A stretch of 18,533 nucleotides of DNA from Bryobacteraceae bacterium (GCA_029975915.1 JARKOC010000368.1:1-18533), one strand, 5' to 3'. Shown: positions 7,435 through 15,732, numbered from the stretch's first letter. Notes: generated by a model not told the origin, from the letters alone. Program-made: numbers and translations.

Positions 7435-8069
7435 TGGCGACGACGACTTGCGGTTGGTGCAACCGCGACGTACACATGACCCAGCTTTCGCGACACCCCT
7501 CTGTGCAGAACGACATGTTCACTGGGTATGTCAGTGACGCTGCCTACAAGTGCGACAACTGTGGCCGGTTCAGCGTAGTCACGTGGCGAACTACTTACGA
7601 CCCATCGGGCAGTTATCGTTCGGGCGAGCCGGAGGACTACGACCGCAGCGTCCAGTGGAACCCGCCTGCCACCAACCAACCTGGGTATCCCGACGTGCCG
7701 TCGCACATCGCTTCCGCCGCTCGCGAGGCATGGCTGTGCTTTGCGCACAACGCCTACATCGCCACGTGCAGCGTGGCGCGTTCCGTGATCGAATCGTCAG
7801 CGAAAGCCCACGGCGTCACCGTGTACGGAATCCATGCCAAGATCACCGAACTCTCAGACAAGCACCTCATTTGGGGGACCCTTGTTGACTCAGCCCACAT
7901 AGTGCGGCAGTTCGGGAACGACGCCGCTCACGGGGACCTCGCCGAGCCCGCCACGAACGACGAGGCTTCCGACGTCCTCACCATCATGGACGAACTGCTA
8001 CACCAGTTGTTCACTACGCCGGCGCGCGCCGCGAAGCTCAAGGCCGCCAGGGCCGCGCGAAAGGACTGA
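7434..8069 (+). CDS. DUF4145 domain protein with N-terminal zinc ribbon
   Basis: A 211-aa protein. I chose ATG 7434 because family similarity begins there with MATTTCGWC, and the in-frame extension upstream is not protein-like. Cys6-x2-Cys9 and Cys40-x2-Cys43 form a zinc ribbon typical of the family. The DUF4145 domain follows at about residues 80-185, with the helix AAREAWLCFAHNAYIATCSVARSVIE and the conserved RQFGNDAAHG near the end, a HEPN-like helical arrangement. The C-terminus is a basic tail (KLKAARAARKD). DUF4145 occurs alone or fused to restriction and other defence nucleases; its activity is not established. It follows the TIR gene after a long gap and precedes the HNH-like gene on the same strand. 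Confidence 0.85.
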   Translation: MATTTCGWCNRDVHMTQLSRHPSVQNDMFTGYVSDAAYKCDNCGRFSVVTWRTTYDPSGSYRSGEPEDYDRSVQWNPPATNQPGYPDVPSHIASAAREAWLCFAHNAYIATCSVARSVIESSAKAHGVTVYGIHAKITELSDKHLIWGTLVDSAHIVRQFGNDAAHGDLAEPATNDEASDVLTIMDELLHQLFTTPARAAKLKAARAARKD

Positions 8070-8272
8070 AAGTCACGCCATCCTGAGCTACCCGAACTGT
8101 GTGTCGCGAGGGGTAAGCCTTCTGGCCTGGCCTGGCCTTCGCACGCGCGCTCTTGCCGCTCGCAGTCTGATAACGCTACGCCAACCGGCTGGTGGAAGGC
8201 ACCCCAGTCTCGCGTGGGCGTGTCGGCAGTGATCGTCAGATCAGACGGGGCACAGGTGATCAGGCGGATAGG

Positions 8273-9082
8273 ATGAACCTCGTGAGCCCCCCACCACCAC
8301 CTGCAGATGCTCGGTGCTGGTGGTGTGGCCGCGCAGCGGATTCGCGGGAACATCGCTTCAAGGCGTCCCAGCTCCGAAACATGCTCAAGGGGTGCGCAAG
8401 CCATCTGTGGCTCGACGCTTCTGATCGACCAGCTCGGATCAATGGCCCAGGGGCCAAGGCTATGCATTTCCCTAAAGTCTTGTGCAAGCAATGCAACAAT
8501 GCCGAGAGCCAGCCCTTTGATCGGGCCTACGATCACTTCGTGCAGAAAGTCATTGACGACCCAGAATTCTTCAGAGTGCGAGCGAAGTTTAACATGCTTG
8601 ACATATTCCCGGGGGACTCGTCGGCCACAAGGAACTTGGCTCGCTACTACATGAAGAACATCGGGTGCCGTGTCGCCGAGACTGGGTTCGAGGTCCCACA
8701 ACAGGTGGTGGACTTCATGAACGGGGCCGACGGAATGTCGAACGGCGCCATAGTCCTTTATAAAGACTTCTCCGTGTTCGATCAGCTCAAGCGCGCGGGC
8801 ACTGGGGGTCATTATCCGTATGCAAACCGAATGCATAACCCAAGGTCGCCTGACGATGGTGCCCTGCGCGCATTCATTGCGGAGATCCAGGACGGTCCGG
8901 TGGGTGCGATCTTCTGGTGGGATGCAATAACTCCGCTCGGTACCACGTTCTGCTCGCGGCAAATCACACATCTGCGTCATCGCCGTGAACTGCCTTATCA
9001 CGAGCTCCATCAGCGGGAATGGGATCGGGCGGCAGCACTCCAGAGGGCATTAGACGAGAGCGGCGCTACCCCGACTGGCTAG
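8273..9082 (+). CDS. HNH-like endonuclease-fold protein
   Basis: A 269-aa protein counted from ATG 8273; an in-frame GTG at 8192 gives a longer version, but its extra residues are Arg/Gly-rich and unconvincing. The N-terminal 80 residues carry an HNH/treble-clef pattern: Cys15-x2-Cys18, then Glu26-His27 (SREHRFKASQLR), then Cys71-x2-Cys74-Asn75 (LCKQCNNAES). This is the usual layout of small HNH nucleases, with EH metal/catalytic residues between the two zinc knuckles. The rest (FDRAYDHFVQK, RNLARYYMKNIGCRVAE, VGAIFWWDAIT) is family-specific and may recognise a partner or DNA site. Relatives are found in defence islands and prophages. It sits 203 bp after the DUF4145 gene. Nuclease activity is not shown by the sequence. 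Confidence 0.75.
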   Translation: MNLVSPPPPPADARCWWCGRAADSREHRFKASQLRNMLKGCASHLWLDASDRPARINGPGAKAMHFPKVLCKQCNNAESQPFDRAYDHFVQKVIDDPEFFRVRAKFNMLDIFPGDSSATRNLARYYMKNIGCRVAETGFEVPQQVVDFMNGADGMSNGAIVLYKDFSVFDQLKRAGTGGHYPYANRMHNPRSPDDGALRAFIAEIQDGPVGAIFWWDAITPLGTTFCSRQITHLRHRRELPYHELHQREWDRAAALQRALDESGATPTG

Positions 9083-9410
9083 CGGGCGACGAACTCACGC
9101 CTGATAATCGGGCTGGTACCCCAAGTCCTATCGCGACGAATTGTCTATCGGTGGCGTCACGTGATGGCAGCGGAGGCGGTGCACTCCCTTCCGCTATGCC
9201 GCGCTGAGTCGGTGGGAGTCTCCGCCGGACGTCAGTGGTCGACGGCAACGATGGTCAGCTAGTTGGAGCCTCATGGGCCATGCCAGAGTCGGACGGAGCG
9301 GTCACCCAGAAGCGGCGAAGCAAGCGGGCCACTCGGTCGCCGGCAGCGGGACCACCAAGCTCGTCCGGACGCAAGGGTGCAGGGACGGTGGTGGCGATCA
9401 TCTGCGAGGG
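9083..9410. other. Convergent gap between HNH-like and P450 genes
   Basis: About 330 bases between convergent genes. Short frames on both strands overlap each other and lack ribosome binding sites. I see no terminator hairpin with a T-run and no RNA gene. Base composition rises towards the GC-rich P450, so the border of the accessory region may lie here. Confidence 0.4.
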
Positions 9411-10799
9411 TCAGGTGCGCGGCGTCAGGGCTTCCCTATCGGCCTGAGTTCTGGGGACGCTGACGGCTCGCTGGTCGTCCGGGGTACGGCGTCCGAGGAC
9501 GTTGATCCGGAAGCGATTGTCGGGGCTGGGTGTGGGGCGGGCGATCTGACGGAGCCGGTATCCGGGGTCCTTTGTGAACCTCAGCGTGTGGAGCAGGAGG
9601 GCGGCGTCGAGGGTGAGGAGTCCTTCGGCCATGCCCCGGCCTGCGCACGTGTGAGTGCCGACCCCGAAGGGTACGTAGGCGCCGGGGGTGCGGTGTTCGC
9701 CGCGTTCACGGGAGAACCGGTCGGGGTCGAAGCGGTCGGGGTCGGCAAAGAGGTCGCCGAGGCTGTGGGTGACGGTGGTGGCGATGATGACGTGGGTGCC
9801 GGCGGGCAGGTGGTAACCGGCGAACTCGACGTCGGTGACCAGGTGCCGCTCGAGTGCAGGGGCGATGGGATGCACCCGGAGCACTTCGAACAGGAACCGC
9901 ACCAGGCCGGGCATCCGCTCGAGTGCTTCGGCGGTAATCCCGCCGGCGAGGGCAGCGTCGACCTCCGCGACGAGGTCGGGAACCAGCTCGGGACGCTGCA
10001 CGAGTTCCCAGATCGCGAACGCGAGCGTGTTGGCGGCGGTGTCCATGCCGGCGATGAACGCGCCCAGCGCGGCGACGCTGACGTCGGTGGGCCCCCACCG
10101 GCCGGGGTCGAGGGCGGCGGCGGCGAGGACGTCGTCGATCAGGTCGGGGACGTCGCCGGGGCCGGTGCGGCGGCGCTCGTCGACGAGTGCGTCCACCATG
10201 GCCCAGACCCGCCGCTGGGAGCGGGCCACCCGCGGGAATCGCATCAAGGCGGGTGGGCGTTGCCGGGTCACGTGGGCCATCAGGGTGAGCTGGACGTAAC
10301 GGACCAGGTCATCCAGCAGGGGGCGCGCGCTGCCGCTGACCGCGACTCGAGCCACCTGCTCGGTCACCAGCCGCTTGCACCAGGGCGCTACCGCGAGCCA
10401 GCCCGGGCTCACGGCGTCCAGATCCTCGTGGGCGGCCGCCGCTGAGCGGTCGATCGTGGCGTTGAAGTGGGCCCGGGTATACGCCCGGGCTTCGACGCGG
10501 CGCATCGCGGTGTGTTCCTCACCATCCACGCTGATCATCGAGCTTGCCACGCCGAAATGCCGGTCGAGACGCCCCCAGGCCAGGTGTGATCCGAAGCTCT
10601 TCCGGCCGGACCCCGAGGCGTACCGGTTGGCCTCCGGGCCAGCGAGCACCACCAGGCGCTGCCCGAGGACACGGATCTCGAACACCGGTCCGTGCTCGAT
10701 GTAGGCGCGGGTGAAGAAGGCACGCATCCGGGTGGTGTTGAGGTCGTACAGGCTGCCCAGCAACGGTGCGGATCCGACGACGGGGATCGTGTTCGTCAT
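9411..10799 (-). CDS. Cytochrome P450
   Basis: A 462-aa haem monooxygenase, soluble, needing separate ferredoxin/reductase or flavodoxin partners that are not in this window. Three signature motifs are intact: the I-helix oxygen-binding AGMDTAANT (250-258), the K-helix ExxR at Glu305-Arg308 (EVLR), and the haem-binding loop PFGVGTHTCAG with Cys385 as axial ligand. The N-terminus (TNTIPVVGSAPLLGSLYDL) has the Pro/Gly-rich start of soluble family members related to CYP51/CYP120-type enzymes. I placed the start at ATG 10799; a longer frame reaches 10910 but its extra residues are Arg-rich and unlike the family. Substrate is unknown. It is much more GC-rich than the genes divergent from it, so it is probably resident rather than part of the peptide locus. 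Confidence 0.95.
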   Translation of the reverse strand: MTNTIPVVGSAPLLGSLYDLNTTRMRAFFTRAYIEHGPVFEIRVLGQRLVVLAGPEANRYASGSGRKSFGSHLAWGRLDRHFGVASSMISVDGEEHTAMRRVEARAYTRAHFNATIDRSAAAAHEDLDAVSPGWLAVAPWCKRLVTEQVARVAVSGSARPLLDDLVRYVQLTLMAHVTRQRPPALMRFPRVARSQRRVWAMVDALVDERRRTGPGDVPDLIDDVLAAAALDPGRWGPTDVSVAALGAFIAGMDTAANTLAFAIWELVQRPELVPDLVAEVDAALAGGITAEALERMPGLVRFLFEVLRVHPIAPALERHLVTDVEFAGYHLPAGTHVIIATTVTHSLGDLFADPDRFDPDRFSRERGEHRTPGAYVPFGVGTHTCAGRGMAEGLLTLDAALLLHTLRFTKDPGYRLRQIARPTPSPDNRFRINVLGRRTPDDQRAVSVPRTQADREALTPRT

Positions 10800-11236
10800 C
10801 CCAAGAGTGTCGACCCTCCCGTGCCGGGCGACAATCCGTTGGGCCGCGGCAGAGCGCACCACTCGGCAACGGACGGCGGCTGTCGGCCCGCCCACCGCCG
10901 TATGGAACACCTCGAACGAAAAGCCCCGGGCAGGGAGTGTCGCATGCCAGACAGCCTCTCGGGGTGAACGGGCAACACGGCGAACACCTCAGCCACATCC
11001 AAGACTGCGCGCGCGGACGCTGGTGCTGAGAGTCGGATTCGCAGATTCCCATGGCGGGCGTCGACGCCGTGGGGCGTGAGTTCGCCCACATGCCGAGAAG
11101 CGTACGTCCGGCCCCCGCCCATGAGCTGAACTAGACCCCCGCCGCCAATCCCCGTGTGATATCATCCCCTAAGCCTCGTGAGTTGCCTTGCCGCAGTCAC
11201 GAAGCGCCATTTCGGCACTATTGGGGGGACAATAGG
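10800..11236. other. Divergent intergenic region, P450 / radical SAM operon
   Basis: About 440 bases with short overlapping frames on both strands that have no ribosome binding sites. Composition is GC-rich near the P450 and drops near the peptide operon. It includes the 8-base palindrome TGATATCA at 11157-11164 and, just before the operon, TGGGGGGACA (11222-11231), which recurs upstream of the precursor gene. The promoter of the radical SAM operon should be here, but I cannot pick -10/-35 boxes with confidence. No second precursor-like ORF was found here. Confidence 0.4.
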
Positions 11237-12688
11237 ATGACAACGCAAGTCAATGCCATGGGCCGTACCGACTCCTATGCCCTTCGTACCTCCACCCCCC
11301 ATAGCACTCCAACAAAGTTGCGTCCTGGAGCCTACAACCTACAAAGCCGGCTGCCCGGCGGGCAGTCGCTTCTCGTTAACTGCATTACCCGGGCTATCGA
11401 TTTAGTCCCGACATCGCTCGCAGAGTATCTGACGGAAGTCGGAGAGATTCCAGAAGATTTCGTCGATCCACCACAGGCGCTTCTCGACTATCTCGCCCTT
11501 CGGGGCTATGTCACGAACTTGTCGCCCGAAGAGGAGCGAACCGCGGTTCGTGACCTCGCCACTCGTATAGACGCCGCTCGCGCTCAAGAGCGAGCCACCC
11601 CCACTTTCACCTTCGTCCTAACCTATGGATGCAACCTCGCATGCACCTACTGCTTCCAGTCAGGTATTGAAGGTCGCGCGCGACCGTCGATCATGTCGCC
11701 AGATCTAGTCGTCCGCTACTTCCGGTACATAGACACCTTCCCGCATAACCAATCGAAGCAAAATATCGAACTCTTCGGTGGTGAACCTCTTATGAAGAGC
11801 ACGAGGAAGACGGTGGAAACGATTGTCAAGTTGGGCGTCGATCGGGGCTACACCTTCACCGCCACAACTAACGGTGTTCAGCTTGATCACTTTCGCGATC
11901 TACTCTCTCCCACCAAGATCGCCCGCCTACTGGTCACGCTCGACGGTCCACGGGAGATCCACGACGCGCGCAGGATTAACACATCAGGCCACGGAACCTT
12001 CGCGAGGATTGTATCGAACATAAAGGCCGCCACAGACGAGGGTGTCATGGTTAGCATCCGCACCAACGTCGATCGCGATAACCTTGCACATCTCCCCGCG
12101 TTCATAGACTCCTTGGACGAAGTCGGACTCCTCGGACGGAGAAACGTCACGGTATTCGCAGCGCCAGTCAAGCCAAGCTTGGGGAGCCTAGCTACCTCTG
12201 AACTCCTCAGCCACTCCGAACTCATAGAATTCCTCTCTCGCGATAGACGTCTACTCGCACTCCGGGATGAGAAGAACCAGGGCTCAGTCAACTCCTGGGA
12301 CTTCTCTTGGGGCGAGCAATCTAGATACTGCGGTGCCGTTTCCAGCTCCCTACTTCTTGATCCCGAAGGGCTCGTATTCACCTGCAACGAGGTGGTAGGG
12401 CAACCAGAACACGCGGTTGGTCAATTCAGGGACGATACGGTCGAGTTCTTTGCGGACAAGTACTCACGCTGGCGCAAGCGTTCCGTGGTGGCCCTTGAAC
12501 AGTGCCTAGGCTGCCAAGTCGCGCTGGTATGCGCCGGGGGCTGCGCCATCCGCGGTTGGCATGAGGGCTCTGCAGGCGCTGTCGATTGCGGAGGCTTCAA
12601 AGAGGCCTTTCTGTCCAGCCTGCGACGCCAGTTCCTCACCCAGAACCCTCAGCAAGAGGAGCCCGATGGCCCTCCAACTTCCCTCTGA
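11237..12688 (+). CDS. Radical SAM/SPASM peptide maturase
   Basis: A 483-aa enzyme that would modify a ribosomal peptide by SAM-derived radical chemistry. Residues 28-95 (KLRPGAYNLQSRL, then VNCITRAIDLVP) resemble the N-terminal region, often an RRE-like peptide-binding part, of sacti-/ranthipeptide and related maturases. The radical SAM core carries Cys132-x3-Cys136-x2-Cys139 and GGEP at 181-184. The C-terminal SPASM domain is complete: Cys365-x12-Gly378-x4-Cys383, Cys423-x2-Cys426-x5-Cys432-x3-Cys436 and Cys451, binding two auxiliary Fe-S clusters. Start ATG 11237 follows GGGGGGACAATAGG; the longer frame to 11156 has no ribosome binding site. Its 3' end overlaps the protease gene by 23 bases. 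Likely products are thioether (Cys to alpha or beta carbon) or C-C cross-links, but this cannot be decided from sequence. Confidence 0.95.
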   Translation: MTTQVNAMGRTDSYALRTSTPHSTPTKLRPGAYNLQSRLPGGQSLLVNCITRAIDLVPTSLAEYLTEVGEIPEDFVDPPQALLDYLALRGYVTNLSPEEERTAVRDLATRIDAARAQERATPTFTFVLTYGCNLACTYCFQSGIEGRARPSIMSPDLVVRYFRYIDTFPHNQSKQNIELFGGEPLMKSTRKTVETIVKLGVDRGYTFTATTNGVQLDHFRDLLSPTKIARLLVTLDGPREIHDARRINTSGHGTFARIVSNIKAATDEGVMVSIRTNVDRDNLAHLPAFIDSLDEVGLLGRRNVTVFAAPVKPSLGSLATSELLSHSELIEFLSRDRRLLALRDEKNQGSVNSWDFSWGEQSRYCGAVSSSLLLDPEGLVFTCNEVVGQPEHAVGQFRDDTVEFFADKYSRWRKRSVVALEQCLGCQVALVCAGGCAIRGWHEGSAGAVDCGGFKEAFLSSLRRQFLTQNPQQEEPDGPPTSL

Positions 12689-13928
12689 CTTTGTGTTGGG
12701 ACAGCTCCGCCCCGATGGTAGAGCCGTCGCTTTCGCGAATGGGCATTCCTACTTGGTTGAGGAGCCCACGCTCTCACTCTTGAGGACTGTTGAGTCCAAG
12801 GGGAGCGTAGATCTTGGAACCCTTGCGGAGGTTCTCGGAATCGCAGAAGAGGGCGGACGGCGGTCCGAACTTCAGGCTTTTATTGACGACGTCTTGCTGA
12901 AGGAGGGGCTCTTGATTGACACTGAGGCTCCATCCAAGGGTGCGGCGTCCTTTGTCGACCCTCTCGCACTCGGCGTTAAGGTTCGTCTATTGGATGAAGT
13001 TCGAATGATGCGACTCGCTCAGCTCATCGCTCCTATTGCGTCTCAGAGGAGTGTCCTGGTTCTTTTTGTTGTTGCTCTCACAGCTTCAGTTCTTGCCGTT
13101 TTCGAGGCGTGGCAGGCGGGGCTCCTCACAGACGGGTTGCGAATACTCGGAGCCGTAGCAGTGGTTGCTCCTGGAATCACTCTTCTGGCTCTCCTGTCTT
13201 TGGTCATTCATGAGATTGGTCACGCTGCAGCCGCGTTTCATGAAGGTGGTCGTGTCGACGGGGCTGGCGTTGGTATCTACTTCGGGTCGATGGTAGCTTA
13301 TGTTGGATTGGACTCGGTGCATCGCCTTCGGCGACGAAGCCGTCTTTCTGTAGACTGTGCGGGCATCGCCTTCCAGGGGCTTTGCCTCGTTCCTGTCGTT
13401 GTGGCGGCCACTATCTGGCCCTCGGACTATTTGATGGTCATTGCGTTCAGTCTCTCCACCTCGATCCTTGCCAACCTCAGTCCTCTAACGCGACTCGACG
13501 GCTACTGGATCATCTGTGATCTTTTCGAAGCTCAGCAACTTCACGCTAAGGCGCTGTTGTTTGTTCGGCCAAAGCGCGGTTGGCGGACGCTGCCCACTTC
13601 CGAGCGATGGGCGGCATTGACGCTGATCGGTTCGTTCTTGATGTACATCGCCACGGGCGCCATTCTGGTGGCACTAATCGGGTTCCTAATTCCCATGAGC
13701 TTCCCCCGATTCGTGCAGAATGAGGTGGCTCAACTCTTCTCCGCGGTTTCATCAGGCGCCCTCGAAGCCGTGATAGGGTCGGCATGGCGCCTCCTCTTTG
13801 GCGCAGTCATGCCGGCCGTTGGCTGGGGATTCGCACTTATACAGACGGGGAAGTTGTTGTATCGGCGTATTCCCCTCACGCGTTCGATCGAAGGGCGAGG
13901 GGCGAGTCCACATGTCCAGCGCACTTAG
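12666..13928 (+). CDS. M50-like intramembrane zinc metalloprotease of a peptide locus
   Basis: A 420-aa integral membrane protein. The start is ATG 12666, inside the end of the maturase gene, with AGAGGAG (12653-12659) 6 bases upstream; the longer frame simply runs through the maturase. Residues 1-90 form a soluble domain (HSYLVEEPTLSLLRTVE, then SELQAFIDDVLLKEGLL) that looks like a PqqD/RRE-type winged helix, although that is inference. Several membrane helices follow (about 128-147, 160-182, 235-275, 317-345, 368-395). The zinc site His182-Glu183-Ile-Gly-His186 lies in a helix, and NLSPLTRLDGYW (270-281) supplies the second M50 motif with Asp278 as third ligand. The protease probably removes the leader, releases the peptide at the membrane, or gives self-protection, as proposed for YydH-type proteins. 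Confidence 0.9.
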   Translation: MALQLPSDFVLGQLRPDGRAVAFANGHSYLVEEPTLSLLRTVESKGSVDLGTLAEVLGIAEEGGRRSELQAFIDDVLLKEGLLIDTEAPSKGAASFVDPLALGVKVRLLDEVRMMRLAQLIAPIASQRSVLVLFVVALTASVLAVFEAWQAGLLTDGLRILGAVAVVAPGITLLALLSLVIHEIGHAAAAFHEGGRVDGAGVGIYFGSMVAYVGLDSVHRLRRRSRLSVDCAGIAFQGLCLVPVVVAATIWPSDYLMVIAFSLSTSILANLSPLTRLDGYWIICDLFEAQQLHAKALLFVRPKRGWRTLPTSERWAALTLIGSFLMYIATGAILVALIGFLIPMSFPRFVQNEVAQLFSAVSSGALEAVIGSAWRLLFGAVMPAVGWGFALIQTGKLLYRRIPLTRSIEGRGASPHVQRT

Positions 13929-14811
13929 ACTTGCGTTCAAGCCAGTCGGACTTATCGCCGGGCTGCCTGCGAATCACGGTTCTCTGAAGACGAAGTTCCT
14001 CTCATCCGTCCACGGAGGAGCGCCAGTCCTTGAGGGCTTCGACGCAATGGGCGGCGATGTCATACCCTCATTTGAGCGTGATACGACCTATGATTTCGCC
14101 ATTGCGGCCTTGCTCAGGCGCGCAGGTATCAGTGGTGAAGATTCTCTTCGCATTCTCACGGCTGGTTCCCTCTTGCGAGTAGGCGTGGGATTGTTGAGGG
14201 CGGGCCGTGCCAGGAAGGGCTGCCTTGGGGTGTCGGAGGCTGCTTGCCGACTAGCTTTGGATCTGTTCGGGTCCAGGATCGATCCGACTTCGGAGTGGGA
14301 GCAACTCGTCGCCCTGCTGAAGTTTCTCGCGAGTCAGACAGTTGATCCTGAGCCGTGGACGTGCGAACACTGGCAATTGAGTGTCACGGCCAGCCCTGAG
14401 CGACTTATCCCGATGCTCTCTCTGGTGGGTGGGGGTCACAATGTGAACGCATCCTTTGCAGAGCGCGAAGTAATTCAGGCCTTGGCGAATGGATATTTGG
14501 CCCGAAACGAGCTCATGCGTTGGGAGCGGGGCATTTTGGAGGGGAGGCCGACCCGACTGCGCGGCGCTGTTGCTGAGGAGTTCCGGGGAGAAACGCCGAG
14601 TCTGAATCAGGTGGGCGTGCGAATCGTCGAGTCTGGCGACTGGGTTGCGCTGGTGGATGATCTGGATAGGTCTGTGGTTGATTTGCAGATCGTGCGAGCC
14701 GGGACGCATATCTGGCTGTTGAAGGCGATTCGACCCTCAATCTGCGCTGACTACGAGGCGGTAGCGAAGCGAGCCAGAGTTGTGAGGATGTCGATTACTG
14801 GTGACGTCTAA
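13912..14811 (+). CDS. Unrecognised protein of the peptide locus, 299 aa
   Basis: Starts at ATG 13912, overlapping the end of the protease gene by 17 bases, with GAGGGG about 8 bases upstream; the frame extends to 13798 but only through protease coding sequence. The protein appears soluble, with no signal peptide and no clear membrane helix. N-terminus: SSALRLAFKPVGLIAGLPANHGSL, followed by an alternating segment (KTKFLSSVHGGAPVLEGFDAMGGDV). The middle is helical with four cysteines (in KGCLGV, AACRLAL, WTCEHW and SICADY, the last near the C-terminus). The end (GVRIVESGDWVALVDDLDRSVVDLQIVR) is beta-rich. No catalytic motif or family was recognised. Co-translation with the maturase and protease implies a part in making, recognising, or resisting the peptide; an immunity or scaffold role is possible. 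Confidence 0.82.
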   Translation: MSSALRLAFKPVGLIAGLPANHGSLKTKFLSSVHGGAPVLEGFDAMGGDVIPSFERDTTYDFAIAALLRRAGISGEDSLRILTAGSLLRVGVGLLRAGRARKGCLGVSEAACRLALDLFGSRIDPTSEWEQLVALLKFLASQTVDPEPWTCEHWQLSVTASPERLIPMLSLVGGGHNVNASFAEREVIQALANGYLARNELMRWERGILEGRPTRLRGAVAEEFRGETPSLNQVGVRIVESGDWVALVDDLDRSVVDLQIVRAGTHIWLLKAIRPSICADYEAVAKRARVVRMSITGDV

Positions 14812-14827
14812 ACAACCTGGTGGGTGA

Positions 14828-15664
14828 TCAAGGCAAAGGTGTCTCTCGGCACGAAGTGCCGCTCGGGGCGCATTGCATGGCGGGGAGGCCAATTGTCGGG
14901 CGAGCATCCGTGGGGGTCAGATGTGACGAAATGTGCTTGATCGTCTCGGATCCGCAAATATCTGCGGGCTTTCCTTCTGTTGATGCACAAATCTGCGCGA
15001 TCTGAACGTTTGCAGACCCGAGGATCATTTTGGCTACCGGAGACGAGGCGCCTGAAAGCTCAGCGGCTATATCGCTGGTTGACTTTCCCTCCATTTGTGA
15101 GCTTGCATCGAAAAGTGTGCCAATTCGGTAGCCGGTGCCCCAAGAGACCCAAGGTATTGAACCATCTGGATCGAGTCGATCCATGAGTTCTCTGTCGTCG
15201 CTCGTCAGGGCGTCGAGCGGTCGCTTTGCCGCATCTTCCAACTCCACGGCTTCGAACGTGACGTGGTCGCTGGTGAATGTTGCGTTCCTGAAACTGACGG
15301 TGGGAAGTGACTGCCAAGGCATCGAGCCGGGAATGTCAATGCTGTGCAAGCCAGCGAAGGTGCCAAACTGGCTCAGTGCGATCACCAGCGACCACCGTTC
15401 CATCGCGCAGTAGTGGCAGTATTCAGCCCCCACATACAAGACACGAGGCTTCTTCGCTTGGCGGAGGGGGTCCTCACCGAGGACGTGCGACGCGGCTGTG
15501 ACGGCATCGATATTGAGAGCGCCCAGCGCGACTCCGTCTCGCAGTGATATGTCGACGACGGGTGCGCTAATGGCGCGATCCCCGGTGTCAAGCGGAGCAT
15601 TGCACCCGGCCATCAAGACGGATGCTGCGATGGCGAGCATGATCCGTCTAGCTGATATTTCCAT
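14828..15664 (-). CDS. DUF929 thioredoxin-like lipoprotein
   Basis: A 278-aa secreted lipoprotein. After ARR it has a hydrophobic stretch (IMLAIAASVLMAG) ending in the lipobox LMAGC, so Cys21 would be lipidated and the protein anchored outside the membrane. The DUF929 core (PF06053) follows: VLYVGAEYCHYCAMERWSL at 75-93 with the Cys83-His-Tyr-Cys86 redox pair, then ALSQFGTF and SLPTVSFRNATFTSDHVTFEAVE, which match the family well. Family members are presumed thiol-disulfide oxidoreductases. I chose ATG 15664; GTG 15673 is possible and neither has a strong ribosome binding site, so translation may be weak. It lies 68 bp behind the Cys-rich precursor on the same strand, suggesting disulfide formation or reduction on the exported peptide. 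It ends 16 bp from the convergent 299-aa gene. Confidence 0.9.
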   Translation of the reverse strand: MEISARRIMLAIAASVLMAGCNAPLDTGDRAISAPVVDISLRDGVALGALNIDAVTAASHVLGEDPLRQAKKPRVLYVGAEYCHYCAMERWSLVIALSQFGTFAGLHSIDIPGSMPWQSLPTVSFRNATFTSDHVTFEAVELEDAAKRPLDALTSDDRELMDRLDPDGSIPWVSWGTGYRIGTLFDASSQMEGKSTSDIAAELSGASSPVAKMILGSANVQIAQICASTEGKPADICGSETIKHISSHLTPTDARPTIGLPAMQCAPSGTSCRETPLP

Positions 15665-15687
15665 GAGATTCACGAGCTGGTAGTGAT

Positions 15688-15724
15688 GGTTTCGGGGAGG
15701 CGCTTTCGACCCCTCCCCGAAACC
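15688..15724. terminator. 13-bp perfect inverted repeat between precursor and lipoprotein genes
   Basis: GGTTTCGGGGAGG (15688-15700) and CCTCCCCGAAACC (15712-15724) form a perfect 13-base-pair stem with an 11-base loop. It begins 8 bases after the precursor stop codon on the minus strand. No T-run follows, so it is more likely a partial terminator or 3' stabilising hairpin that lets the precursor transcript outnumber that of the lipoprotein. This arrangement is common behind RiPP precursor genes. Confidence 0.75.
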
Positions 15725-15732
15725 GGACTCTA

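Noticed and set aside
9273..10445. 390-aa plus-strand frame
   Set aside because: Antisense to the P450, which has all signature motifs; translation is Gly/Glu/Val-rich, typical of a shadow frame in high-GC DNA.
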